DNA from: Neolecta irregularis DAH-3
Taxonomy: Eukaryota; Ascomycota; Neolectomycetes; Neolectales; Neolectaceae
NCBI GenBank assembly: GCA_001929475.1
Contig: LXFE01000172.1
Location: forward strand, 1 to 30,037
DNA length: 30,037 nucleotides
Direction: 5' to 3'
The notes beneath the pieces are model-generated. The model had not been told where the DNA came from. It saw only the letters and a list, made by a program, of their open reading frames with translations, and ran no database searches. Each line of letters begins with the position of its first letter. Position 1 is the first letter of the stretch. This document shows positions 1-8,807 of this stretch, piece by piece. The translations under genes and the position numbers were made by a program.

Positions 1-42
1 CAGAATAGAATCATGCTTCGAGACCCGTAATCCAAGCCGGAG

Positions 43-711
43 CTAGATACTTCGAGTAACGTTAAATTTTAATGTAGGACCTGTGTATCGGTGAGGTAAC
101 GACTGAACCATTTCTCACATTCTTAAAGTCCATCGGCTTAAAAAGCAAGAAACAAGACATACCACACCATCGATATCACTTTTAAAGAGTAGAAAATGAC
201 TGATACCCACAAGTCCGGTGCCGTTTTGCGGCTGTATAGCATAATGTGTCGAAGTGGACATTTTGGTCTCGCTTTGATGACATGCCCAGCAATCCATGAA
301 CTCTGCCCAATGTTCAGATGGAAGATTTTTCCATAATGATATGCGCCCAGATGGCACCAGAATAAAATTACAAATTTTACAACACATTGAACTAGATTTA
401 CTCAACGCATCTGCGGGCCAAGGATAAGTTATTTCTGCAGACATGTCTGCGAGGTCTCGCGATGGCAAACGTATATTTACTGGAACAGCACTTCTATCAA
501 ACCGGATTCTTCCGGATACAGCTGATAAAGAAGGCAGGGGAAGTGTAAACTCCATATTGTTGTGTAAGAGTATAGCTGTTTGCGGGTCTGTGATAATCAA
601 TTGAGTTTCGTCATCGCTTGGTAGCTCTAGTTCGATTATTACACTAATTGTTTTGATCCTTGGTAAATATTCGGCATAGTATCGTGTAAACTGAGAGCGT
701 TGTTGTGACAT
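43..711 (-). CDS. UBE3D/Ipa1-like HECT-type E2-binding ubiquitin ligase; 3' end unresolved
   Basis: The open frame from the ATG at 711 encodes a protein with a Cys-x2-Cys pair (CCKIC, near residue 110), then W-K-N-LPSEHW and a D-C-W-A-C-H motif. This order is typical of the E2-binding domain of UBE3D (yeast Ipa1), which binds ubiquitin-conjugating enzymes and is a putative E3 ligase. The motif GTGLVGISHFLLF that follows also fits the family. The frame then passes a GTATGT donor at 162. Two acceptors are possible: CAG at 103-105, giving a stop at 43-45, or AAG about 20 nt earlier on the minus strand. I cannot choose between them, and the real C-terminus may lie outside the window. The start codon is only 74 nt from the divergent NOP12 start, so the two genes share a very short promoter. 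The family call is good; the 3' structure is uncertain. Confidence 0.7.
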
Positions 712-785
712 GAAATAGTGTTAAGGATCGAGGAGGTTGAAAAGATTTCGGTTGATCGCTTGTTTAAAATTTCAACACCTTCAAA

Positions 786-2066
786 ATGGGCAAGAAAATA
801 TTGTCAAAGAGCAACAAGGGCGAGTTAAAACCGTCATTAAAAGACCTATTCAAAACCAGTGTACTCTTTTGCTTTAATCTTCTCTAATCAATAGGCTGGT
901 ACAATCGCTAAACCCGTTACTACAAAAGAAACCACAATACTCTACCGTCCAGAAACTCCAGAGCCTGAAATAATAAACAAACAAGAGGGAGAACAGAAGA
1001 AGATACGCAAGCGCAAAAGATATGATACAGAAATCGAAGATGAATATTTACAAAAGATCTACGGAATGAACAAGAAAGTCAAGAAGAAAGAAGATTACTC
1101 TAAACCCAAAACAGAGGACCAAGAGACTATCTCAGATGACATAATTAGGCATAGCACGTCACTCAGAAAAGATTCAAACGAAAATCCTAAATCAAACGAT
1201 TCTAAATCTTTACTCGACTCTGAAGAGAAAAACGATAATGATTATCCACCCGAGCATGAAGCACATGAGAAACAAGCACTCGAAATACAAAAAGCAAGCC
1301 AGACGATATTCATCGGAAACTTGCCAGTGAGTGTTATCACAAATAAGGTATATTGAATGCTGTGAGAAATCTAACTTATACCAAGGCCGATTACAAGGAG
1401 TTGAAAGAACTGTTTTCGCAGGTTGGAAAGATCAAAAGCATCCGGTTTCGATCAATTGCGTTTTCAGAACTCTTACCTCGAAAAATCGCCTTCATCAATA
1501 ATAAATTTCACAAAGGCCGTGATAATATTAATGGATATCTAGTATTTTCAGAGGAATGTTCCGTAAAAAAGGCATTGAGTCTGAATGGGACTGTTTTCCG
1601 GAAACATCACCTTCGAGTTGATTCTGTAGCACACCCCGCCGTACAAGATACAAAAAGATGCGTCTTTGTCGGAAATATAGCATTCGACGAGCGAGAAAAT
1701 GCGTTATGGGAATTTTTCAAGGGTTCTGGAAAGATTGAAAGTGTACGGATCGTGCGAGATTCTAAAACGAATCTTGGCAAAGGTTTTGCATACGTACAAT
1801 TTACGGATAAAGATTCTGTGGAAAAAGCATTACTGAATCATGAAAGCAAGTTGAATTCAAGAAAACTTAGGATAACTCGAGCAAAGGCAATCAAGAAGAA
1901 CGGCCTCCCCATGAAAGGAGAGAATAATAAGGAAAAGACTGTCATTGGAAGAGCTAAACGGGTACTTGGAAAAGCTTCTCGAAGTCAATTATTAGAAGGT
2001 ATAAGGGCAAAGTCGACAGACAAGATCAATCTGTCGAGGAAAAAGTCTTCAAAGAAAAAGAAGTAG
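786..2066 (+). CDS. NOP12: Nucleolar RNA-binding protein Nop12 (RBM34 family), two RRMs
   Basis: Three exons (786-860, 895-1347, 1386-2066) give 402 aa. Introns are 34 nt (861-894, branch CTAAT) and 38 nt (1348-1385, branch CTAAC), and the frame closes exactly. Residues 1-150 are lysine- and acid-rich low complexity, including the motif EYLQKIYG typical of Nop12. RRM1 begins TIFIGNLP and continues across intron 2 into KELFSQVGKIKSIRFRS. RRM2 begins CVFVGNIAF and carries GKGFAYVQF as RNP1. The C-terminus is a basic KKSSKKKK tail fitting nucleolar localisation. Nop12 is a pre-60S ribosome-assembly factor that acts in 5.8S/25S rRNA maturation. Its stop codon lies 10 nt from the end of the convergent gene at 2077. 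Confidence 0.9.
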
Positions 2067-2076
2067 AGTTCACAAT

Positions 2077-2990
2077 TCATATATCTTTAGCAAGTCCTCT
2101 GGCAACCATCTCTTTAATGACTTGTAAAATAATCACATTTTCTCTCTCAACCTCAGTCTCAACGAGCTAGATATAAATATAAAAATTTTGACTTAAAAAA
2201 CTTACTCGAGAATAAAGCGATTTCCGGTTCCTCCACTGATGAGATGAGTCAGTCGAAACGTTTGCCTGCTCAATATTATCATGTTTATACCTGCAACGTT
2301 TCCCAAAACGGCACCGTCCTTTTTGAAACCTGAGGCAAGCTTTGATCGGACGTTCAGTCTCAGATTCAGCATTATTACTTTGTGCAACCTTAAAAAAGTC
2401 AATGTTTGCCTTTCAAAGCAACCTACCTTTTCCAATTTACGTTTCTTTGCCGGGATTTGCCTTTGCCTTTCTTCCTCCTAACCGTCAAGAGTTTTCGGTG
2501 AGTAAGAAAGTATTCGTACCTTTCTGGCTATATTAGCAGCAGTAGGCCAATTCTTTTTTCGTTCTGCAATCCACAAAGCAATTTCTTGGGGAGAATCCAA
2601 TGAGATTTTTGTACCTTGAATTCTGTCTGTGTTAGCAGAATCTGTACGGGAATTTATTTACCGAACGGTAGAAACAGGACGTTCCTCGGCTGCCGAATTC
2701 GCTGTCGGACTGATTCCATAACCAACTTTGGTGACTTTTAAAGGTGTTTGTTTTGATCGAACAGGGCCGTTTTGCACTTGACTAGGCAGGGATCGGTTCA
2801 TATAAGGGTTTATCGAGGGTTGTGGATATGGGAATTGCTGATATTGGGATGAAAAAGGCTCTCGAGCCTGTTTATTGCGATCTCTATTTCGGCCATGGTT
2901 GTTCGTTCCTGGGAGATTTGGAATCGGAGCAACTCTGGGAGGAGGAGATGGTGGAGGTGCGAAAATGTAGTTTTTAGGGAAAGAAGACAT
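2077..2990 (-). CDS. NUFIP1/Rsa1-type protein with conserved NUFIP peptide and CCCH zinc finger
   Basis: Five exons (2990-2662, 2622-2520, 2477-2427, 2388-2206, 2166-2077) give 251 aa; the introns are 38-42 nt. The N-terminus is proline-rich. Residues around 110-140 hold the NUFIP1 conserved peptide, read as ISLDSPQEIALWIAERKKNW followed by PT. Exon 4 encodes a CCCH finger, C-x7-C-x5-C-x3-H, within CLRFQKGRCRFGKRCRYKH. NUFIP1 (Rsa1 in yeast) is a platform for box C/D snoRNP assembly with Snu13 and the R2TP/Hsp90 machinery. The zinc finger after the conserved peptide is the vertebrate- and fission-yeast-like arrangement. A short exon ends in KKRKLEK, a likely nuclear signal. The family call rests on the peptide and the finger together. 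Confidence 0.83.
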
Positions 2991-3136
2991 GGCAAGAGTG
3001 CGATTGAGGTAATGCGCGATACGATAGATAAGGCTTTACCAACACCATGTTCAATGAATAACGTGGACTCTGGGACTAGAATAAAAAGAGATTTAAATGA
3101 GGAATAGATTGTTGGATAAGGGCTTAAATAAAAGAT

Positions 3137-4339
3137 CTAAAACGTTTGTGTGTCCCGTCTCCATTCTTCAATACGCTGCTTTTTGATATTGCCAAAGACG
3201 TGTCGAATCTCATTGACCTTGGCCACAAAGGCAGTATCAGGTCCAACAGTATTATATGCTAGAAACTCGAGAAAACCGTGGTCTACAGGGCATAAATCTG
3301 GGTTGTGTTGTTTAATTGCACTAGAACTTATTAAAAGAGTGGTAAACCGGTTAAACCTCAAGGAACCGAGAACTTTTTCGCGGATTTCTACATCTGTGAT
3401 GTGTGCTAGAAGTGCTTCTTGAAACAAATTGCACCAGGCATTTTTTTCATTTATCTGCCAGGCAGTAGTCTCGTATCCTTCAGGCGATTGAATGAGTGGG
3501 CTACTAATTTCCATCGACGCGATATTATCCTCCACAAAAGCTGCAATCTTTCCAATGACTTCTTCAGTTTGAGCTGATTCTACCGCTGCTCGAAGTATCC
3601 GACCGCCATCTGCATGAGCATAGCTATAGTTACCACGCGGTGTTTTAATGGACGCGTTGAGTGCGTAGACCATGCGCAATTTAACAGGATCAACCTTTTC
3701 AACAGACAGCCGTCGTACAAGATTATAAACGATATCAAAATGAGCAGAACGTTGTTGTGCTGGAGCATTATTTTGTAATGCAGAACCAATGACCATGGCT
3801 GCCATTGCTCGAATTTCTGAATCTTGCGACGCGAGAAAATTCAACAAGGACTCCATACCACGACCTTGCGCAATCTTTATACCAAAGTCGATCTCATGAG
3901 CGAGTTCTTCGAGTGCTTGTAATGTGGGCAGAGCCTTTGGATCATGAAGAGATATCGATGTCAATGTAGCGATATTCTCGCCAAATGAAGAATGGTCTTC
4001 TTGCGAGATATGTGGATTTGGTTTATGATTTTCCAAAACGACTTTTTCAGGTTCTTTTTCTTCATTTTCATCCGGCGGAAGCAATACTGCCACTTGATTC
4101 TCGTCAACAACTTCAGACGGATCGACGAGTTTCGCTTCCTTTAAACCCGTTTGAAGATTTATGCGAATATGTAGACCTTCAGGAATCTGTTGATCGTCAT
4201 GAACGACCTGAAATATTTCTGTGGGAATAAAGATTTTGGGATAGAACCCTTGGTCGGGATGGTAAATGAGATCTTCTTGTCCAACTTGCAATGTAGCATG
4301 CTGTGCAAAAACGCTTAAAAGCCAAAGTAGAAGGAGCAT
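3137..4339 (-). CDS. SIL1: ER lumenal nucleotide exchange factor SIL1 for Hsp70 BiP/Kar2
   Basis: This is a single uninterrupted frame of 400 aa, the only fully intronless large gene here. It starts with a hydrophobic signal peptide (MLLLLWLLSVFAQHATLQ). The N-terminal part contains YHPDQGFYPKIFIPTEIFQ and LHIRINLQTGLKEAKL, characteristic of fungal Sil1. An armadillo-like helical core follows, with LEELAHEIDFGIKIAQGRG and an alanine-rich IRAMAAMVIGSALQNNAPAQ segment. Sil1 releases ADP from BiP in the ER during translocation and folding. The protein ends in WRRDTQTF, so no HDEL- or KDEL-like retrieval signal is visible, unlike several characterised Sil1/Sls1 proteins. A CACGTG palindrome lies about 50 nt upstream of the start. 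Confidence 0.88.
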   Translation of the reverse strand: MLLLLWLLSVFAQHATLQVGQEDLIYHPDQGFYPKIFIPTEIFQVVHDDQQIPEGLHIRINLQTGLKEAKLVDPSEVVDENQVAVLLPPDENEEKEPEKVVLENHKPNPHISQEDHSSFGENIATLTSISLHDPKALPTLQALEELAHEIDFGIKIAQGRGMESLLNFLASQDSEIRAMAAMVIGSALQNNAPAQQRSAHFDIVYNLVRRLSVEKVDPVKLRMVYALNASIKTPRGNYSYAHADGGRILRAAVESAQTEEVIGKIAAFVEDNIASMEISSPLIQSPEGYETTAWQINEKNAWCNLFQEALLAHITDVEIREKVLGSLRFNRFTTLLISSSAIKQHNPDLCPVDHGFLEFLAYNTVGPDTAFVAKVNEIRHVFGNIKKQRIEEWRRDTQTF

Positions 4340-4744
4340 TTGGATGTGTTGGTCTGTAGACTTCAGACTATTTCAGTTGGAGCAGTGCCACGTGTAGGTT
4401 TTCCTTTGAGACATAAATATATACTATGCACAAGAACATCTCTGCAAGATTCATATTTACATATCATTGTCGTTAAATATGTCAAAAGGATCCTATATAA
4501 CAGAACGAGTGTTTTGCATGATGTATTAACTCGAGTATAGTCAATCTATTCTATATCATTAGTGACATTCATGAAAATGACAATTTATTTCTCTACCAAA
4601 CACAATACCTTGCCAGACTATAGTTTAAAAAGCCATGGTGCAGAAACCTCTATCCATTTTGAGAATTCAGTAGCACCAAACATTACTGTATGCCCTTTGA
4701 ATGCAACTTGATGCTAACAACGCCAAACCTGTCAAAACAACTGG
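4340..4744. other. Intergenic region upstream of SIL1
   Basis: I see no convincing coding frame, tRNA or repeat here. It should hold the SIL1 promoter and the 3' UTR of the cysteine-rich gene that ends at 4745. The only motif I note is the palindrome CACGTG at 4389-4394, about 50 nt before the SIL1 ATG. It could be a bHLH site or resemble an unfolded-protein-response element, which would suit a chaperone gene, but a six-base match is weak evidence. Confidence 0.4.
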
Positions 4745-5325
4745 TCAAATCATATACTCGCCCAGTGCGCATCGACAACAGACTACATCGCCGTCAGGAC
4801 CACTACTTGTGAGATTTCAGATCTCGATTAGCGGTACCGTTCTTCGCAGCATCCACTGCATATTCGGGATCCATCTTCCATGCATTGGCGAAAGCAGATG
4901 AAACAAGTTCCATTTCCACAGGTTTCACAGGGCAGAACCTGGATTTGAAGATTATTTAGACGATAACAGATGTGACAGCGATGTTGAAGTGAAATTTTGT
5001 CAGGAGGATATGTTTGAACCATGTCAATTTGCCGATTCTCAAGGATCCGCCTCCGTCTTTTGAGTATTGGCATAGACCCGTACTTGTGAACTGCAATATC
5101 TATAATAAGATTGATGTGATACGATGAAATAATACCAGATAAAGGAGTACGAACTTCTTCAGGCTGAAAACTGTTCCTCCTGCGTTTCTTTACAGATTTT
5201 TGCAGTACAATTGATGGAATCTGGTGTTGTTGGTACGGCATCTCCACCATTTGGTAACAAAAACAGTGGAAAACAACAGTGGTTTGCTTGATTGATCCCG
5301 TGTCTCGCCGCAGATCGGAAATCAT
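4745..5325 (-). CDS. Conserved fungal cysteine-rich (putative zinc-binding) protein, function unknown
   Basis: Two exons (5325-4838, 4805-4745) joined by a 32-nt intron (GTACCG to CACAAG) encode 182 aa. The N-terminal half is basic, with KKRRRNS and ILKRRRRILE. The C-terminal half holds a dense cysteine cluster: HRCHICYRL, then CETCGNGTCFICFRQC, then ICSGCCEER and, across the intron, GPDGDVVCCRCAL. The spaced Cys pairs suggest a treble-clef or RING-like zinc module. I recognise the pattern as a fungal hypothetical protein family but cannot assign a role. Splicing is supported because exon 2 completes the last Cys pairs before the stop. A further possible 36-nt intron (5135-5100) is a multiple of three without a stop, so the N-terminal length is uncertain by 12 residues. 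Confidence 0.65.
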
Positions 5326-5379
5326 GTAGGGAAAACACCAAGGTTGACAATTTTAACATTTCAGATTAAATTTGCCTTG

Positions 5380-7171
5380 ATGAGCACTTTTACTCCACGT
5401 AAAAGACAAAAACTCTATGAAACAAACAAGAACGAAGATTCTAATCCGCCATTGGTGCATTTTCTTGCCCTATTGAAACCCGCGTATATCAAATGGATGA
5501 CTCTGCCAGTCATTCTCCTGACTGTATTTCTCGTACGATGGGGAGTCTCATTAGGTCCATACTCAGGTTCTTTCAGAGGAAAAAAAAGAAGTCAAGCTCA
5601 TTGCAGGAATGGGCACACCTCCAGATTTCGGAGACTTTGAAGCGCAACGTCATTGGATGGAAGTGACTATACATTTACCTCTCAAAGAATGGTACCATTA
5701 CGATGATGATTGGTGGAGACTTGATTATCCGCCTTTGACTGCGTATATCAGTTGGATCTGTGGAGCAATGTACGTTCTATATATCCAAGGATTAATTGAA
5801 GAGGTAATCTTATCAACTCTAAATGGTTCGAATTGGATGTATCGAGAGGTATCGAGAGCGAGGCTCTTAAAGTGTTTATGCGTGCCACTGTCGTTGTCTG
5901 CGAGTTGGTATTTTATGTTCCTGCGGTAATTGGGTTCGTCAAGCGGTGGACAAGAGTGAAAGGATTCGACCGGGGAGCTCAAGTATTCCGCATGGCGTAT
6001 TTCTATTCAAGAGCAGGCATTTTCCATCACCACTATTCTGCTTCAACCAGCGTTGATAATTGTTGATCACGGCCATTTCCAGTATACAATTTCGATATCA
6101 TCCTTCTAATTTGCAGATATAATGCCGTCATGCTCGGGTTGACACTTCTCGCTGTGAATTCATTTCTCAAAGATAACCTTCTTCGCGGGTCAATGTACTT
6201 TGTCCTTGCCATTGGCTTCAAACAGATGGCTCTATACTACGCGCCTGCAATATTCGCCTACTTACTTGGCCTCTGCGTGTTTCCCAGACTTGATATTGCA
6301 CGTCTGAGTGTAATTGGAATAACAGTAGTACTGACTTTTGGAGCAATGTTTTCTCCACTACTTTTATCTGGTGGGGTTGGTGAGATACAACAAGTTTTGC
6401 AAAGGGTATTCCCTTTTCATCGAGGCTTGTGGGAGGACAAAGTTGCGAATGTATGGTGTGCAGCAAATGTCGTGATCAAACTTCGAGAAACGTATCCTCG
6501 CGATTCATTAAAGGTTCTCAGGTATGTTTTGTACTGATATAAGGGTTCACAGTAGTTTATTGGCGACTCTGCTCGCAGTCATGCCTACGTGCTTGATGTT
6601 GTTTATGTATCCCAGGAAACAGCTTCTTCCACTTGGACTTGGGATGAGTGCACTGGGGTTTTATCTCGTGGGATTTCAGGTTCATGAAAAGAGCATTCTG
6701 TTGCCATTAATGCCGGTGACGATGTTGATTACGGAGGGCAACTTGGATAGTACGAGCTGGATTGGCTGGATCAACAATATTGCAATGTTTAGGTATTTCA
6801 TCCGCAAAACAATCTCACGCATAGTATGTGGCCACTATTAAAGCGCGAAGGTTTGGGACTGCAGTACAGCGTGATCATTGGATTCTGGAACTGGTTATGC
6901 GGGATGTATAAACTATCTACGAATAGAATGGGAAGGACGCTTCAGATGGTTTGATTATGGCGAACAGAGATTTGCTGATTCATTACAGCTTTCGTATCTG
7001 GCAATACTGAGCATTCATCTTCTCGACGCAGCTTTTCCGCAGTCGTTACGATGGCCTGATCTGTGGGTGGTAGCGAATGTTGTTGTATCTTGCGGGTGCT
7101 TTGGGATATTTTTTGTATGGGGCAATGTGCAACTGTTTATTCAGGTGCGGAAAAAACAAAAGGAGGGCTGA
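5380..7171 (+). CDS. ALG6: Dolichyl-P-Glc:Man9GlcNAc2-PP-dolichol alpha-1,3-glucosyltransferase Alg6
   Basis: Eight exons (5380-5566, 5607-5769, 5802-5982, 6017-6081, 6117-6521, 6553-6792, 6825-6948, 6989-7171) give 515 aa. The seven introns are 31-40 nt. Alg6 adds the first glucose to the lipid-linked oligosaccharide in the ER membrane, before transfer to nascent proteins. Diagnostic stretches are [17 protein letters not shown], then [46 protein letters not shown] (across intron 4) and [14 protein letters not shown]. Many hydrophobic helices fit a polytopic GT-C enzyme. [10 protein letters not shown] and the LDYPPLTAY form point to Alg6 rather than its paralogue Alg8. The start lies 54 nt from the divergent cysteine-rich gene, and the stop is 14 nt from the convergent COX17 stop. 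Confidence 0.92.
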
Positions 7172-7185
7172 ATATAAACATATTT

Positions 7186-7444
7186 CTATACTTTATAGCC
7201 ATAGTTGGCCATGCATCTGCAGGTCAATGCATGGTATATCAGGCATACTCACCTTCTATGGGCCTCAATTAAATCTTTGCATTCTTCAGCACTGTCGTTT
7301 TCTTGCGATTTAAACATGCATTCGTCTCGCGCATTCCGAGTCTCTGGACAGGCACAACATGGCTTTGGCCTCTTATCAATGGTATTTTCTGGTGGTTAGA
7401 TTCAAATATTGCATTTCAATACGCAGAGTGGAATCTGTACTCAT
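7186..7444 (-). CDS. COX17: Mitochondrial copper chaperone Cox17
   Basis: Three small exons (7444-7423, 7388-7253, 7216-7186) encode a 62-aa protein. The introns are 34 nt (7422-7389, branch CTAAC) and 36 nt (7252-7217, donor GTGAGT). Cox17 carries Cu(I) in the intermembrane space to Sco1 and Cox11 for cytochrome c oxidase assembly. The protein shows KPCCACPETRNARDEC, which contains the copper-binding CC pair, followed by AEECKDLIEAHRRCM. Both helices therefore have the twin CX9C spacing needed for Mia40-dependent import. It ends CMANYGYKV, like known Cox17 tails. No exon alone is long enough to stand out, so the gene is easily missed. Its start is 66 nt from the divergent RNA1 start. Confidence 0.92.
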
Positions 7445-7510
7445 GTTGACCGAGATCAATTTCTTCCACCGCCACCCCAAAATCTTTTTCAATACTCCAC
7501 GCACTCCCAA

Positions 7511-8756
7511 ATGACGGATGCAGTCTACTCCCTCGCAGATAAAATGTTAAAACTCGACAACGCTCAAGATATCGCTGAATATGTCGACAAGCTGCAAAAA
7601 AGCACAAATATACGCGAAATTCGACTGAGCGGAAATACATTTGGAGAAGCAGCCTGTGCCGCACTTGCGCCTGTGATTTGTAAACAGAAATCGAGCCTGC
7701 AGGTGCGTTTTGCCTTGGATTTAAAATAAAATAAAATGTATACTTTTTTAATTATTGTAAAGTCTTTTTCTACTGCTGCTGAGTCTGATCCAGATTGCCC
7801 GATTGGCAGATATATTCACCGGCCGGCTGCGTGAAGAAATTCCACCAGCGCTTTCTCATCTGTTGACCGCTTTAAATCCCTGTATTTCGCTCCATACGCT
7901 TGATTTGAGCAACAATGCATTTGGTCCTACCGCCCAGGAGCCGCTCATCGCCTTTTTAAGCAGCCACGTACCGCTCGAGCATTTGTATCTCGCAAACAAC
8001 GGACTTGGCCCAGAAACTGGAACTCGGATCGCAGTTGCATTAACTCGTTTGGCAGAGGAAAAGAAGGCGAACAATGCTTCAACGCTGAAAACTCTAGTTT
8101 GCGGCAGAAACAGGCTGGAAAATTCTAGTATGCTTGCCTGGTCGCAGTGCTTTACTGCGCATGGTTCTTTATTCGAAATTCGCTTGCCGCAAAACGGGAT
8201 CAGACCCGAAGGAATTGAAACTCTTCTTCGAGATGGATTGTCAAATTGCATTCGCCTAAAAGTGATGGACCTGCAAGACAACACTTTTACTCTCAGAGGT
8301 GCAAAAGCTTTAGCCCATGTTTTGCCTATATGGACCGAGTTGAACGAACTCGGAGTTGGTGATTGTCTACTGAGTGCACGCGGCGGTAATATTCTCGCAG
8401 AAGCAATCTCAAAAGGTCTCAATTCTGAAATCGCCATACTAAAACTGCAATACAACGATCTCGATCTTGCAGCTGTCAAAGCCTTGAAAAAGGCCATTGA
8501 AAACAATTTGGCAAAGTTGAAGCTGCTCGAACTGAATGGAAACAAATTTAACCAAGACGAAGATATCGTTGACGAAATTCGTGCAATGTTTTCTGATCGT
8601 GGGCTGGGAGAATTAGACGACTTGGATGATATGGAAGAGGAAAGCGGGGAGGAAAGCGATGCTGATGACTCGGAATCGCCCAAAACAACTGGGGAAGGTA
8701 ATAGTCAATCCGCTGATATTCTGGTTTCCGCATTAGACACCACGCACATTAAATAG
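7511..8756 (+). CDS. RNA1: Ran GTPase-activating protein (RanGAP, Rna1)
   Basis: Two exons (7511-7702, 7794-8756) encode 384 aa, close to the length of fission yeast Rna1. RanGAP stimulates GTP hydrolysis by Ran in the cytoplasm and so sustains the RanGTP gradient for nuclear transport. The protein is built of leucine-rich repeats, such as IREIRLSGNTFG, LHTLDLSNNAFGPTAQEPL, LEHLYLANNGLGPETG and LKVMDLQDNTF. The conserved segment ADIFTGRLREEIPPAL includes an Arg in the region known to matter for GAP activity. An acidic tail follows the repeats, as in other RanGAPs. The start MTDAVYSLAD was chosen because the family begins close to this point. The single intron (7703-7793) is 91 nt, by far the longest in the window. 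Confidence 0.93.
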
Positions 8757-8807
8757 TTTAAAAGACTTGGTTTTCTTGTAAACATGTACATTGCTGAATA
8801 TTATTTC

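Noticed and set aside
4340-4540. 66-codon plus-strand frame divergent from SIL1
   Set aside because: It starts at the base after the SIL1 start codon, has no motif and covers what should be the SIL1 promoter.
7856-8683. 275-codon minus-strand frame antisense to RNA1
   Set aside because: It is Ser/Phe-rich, has no motif, and mirrors the leucine-rich repeat codons of RNA1 on the other strand.
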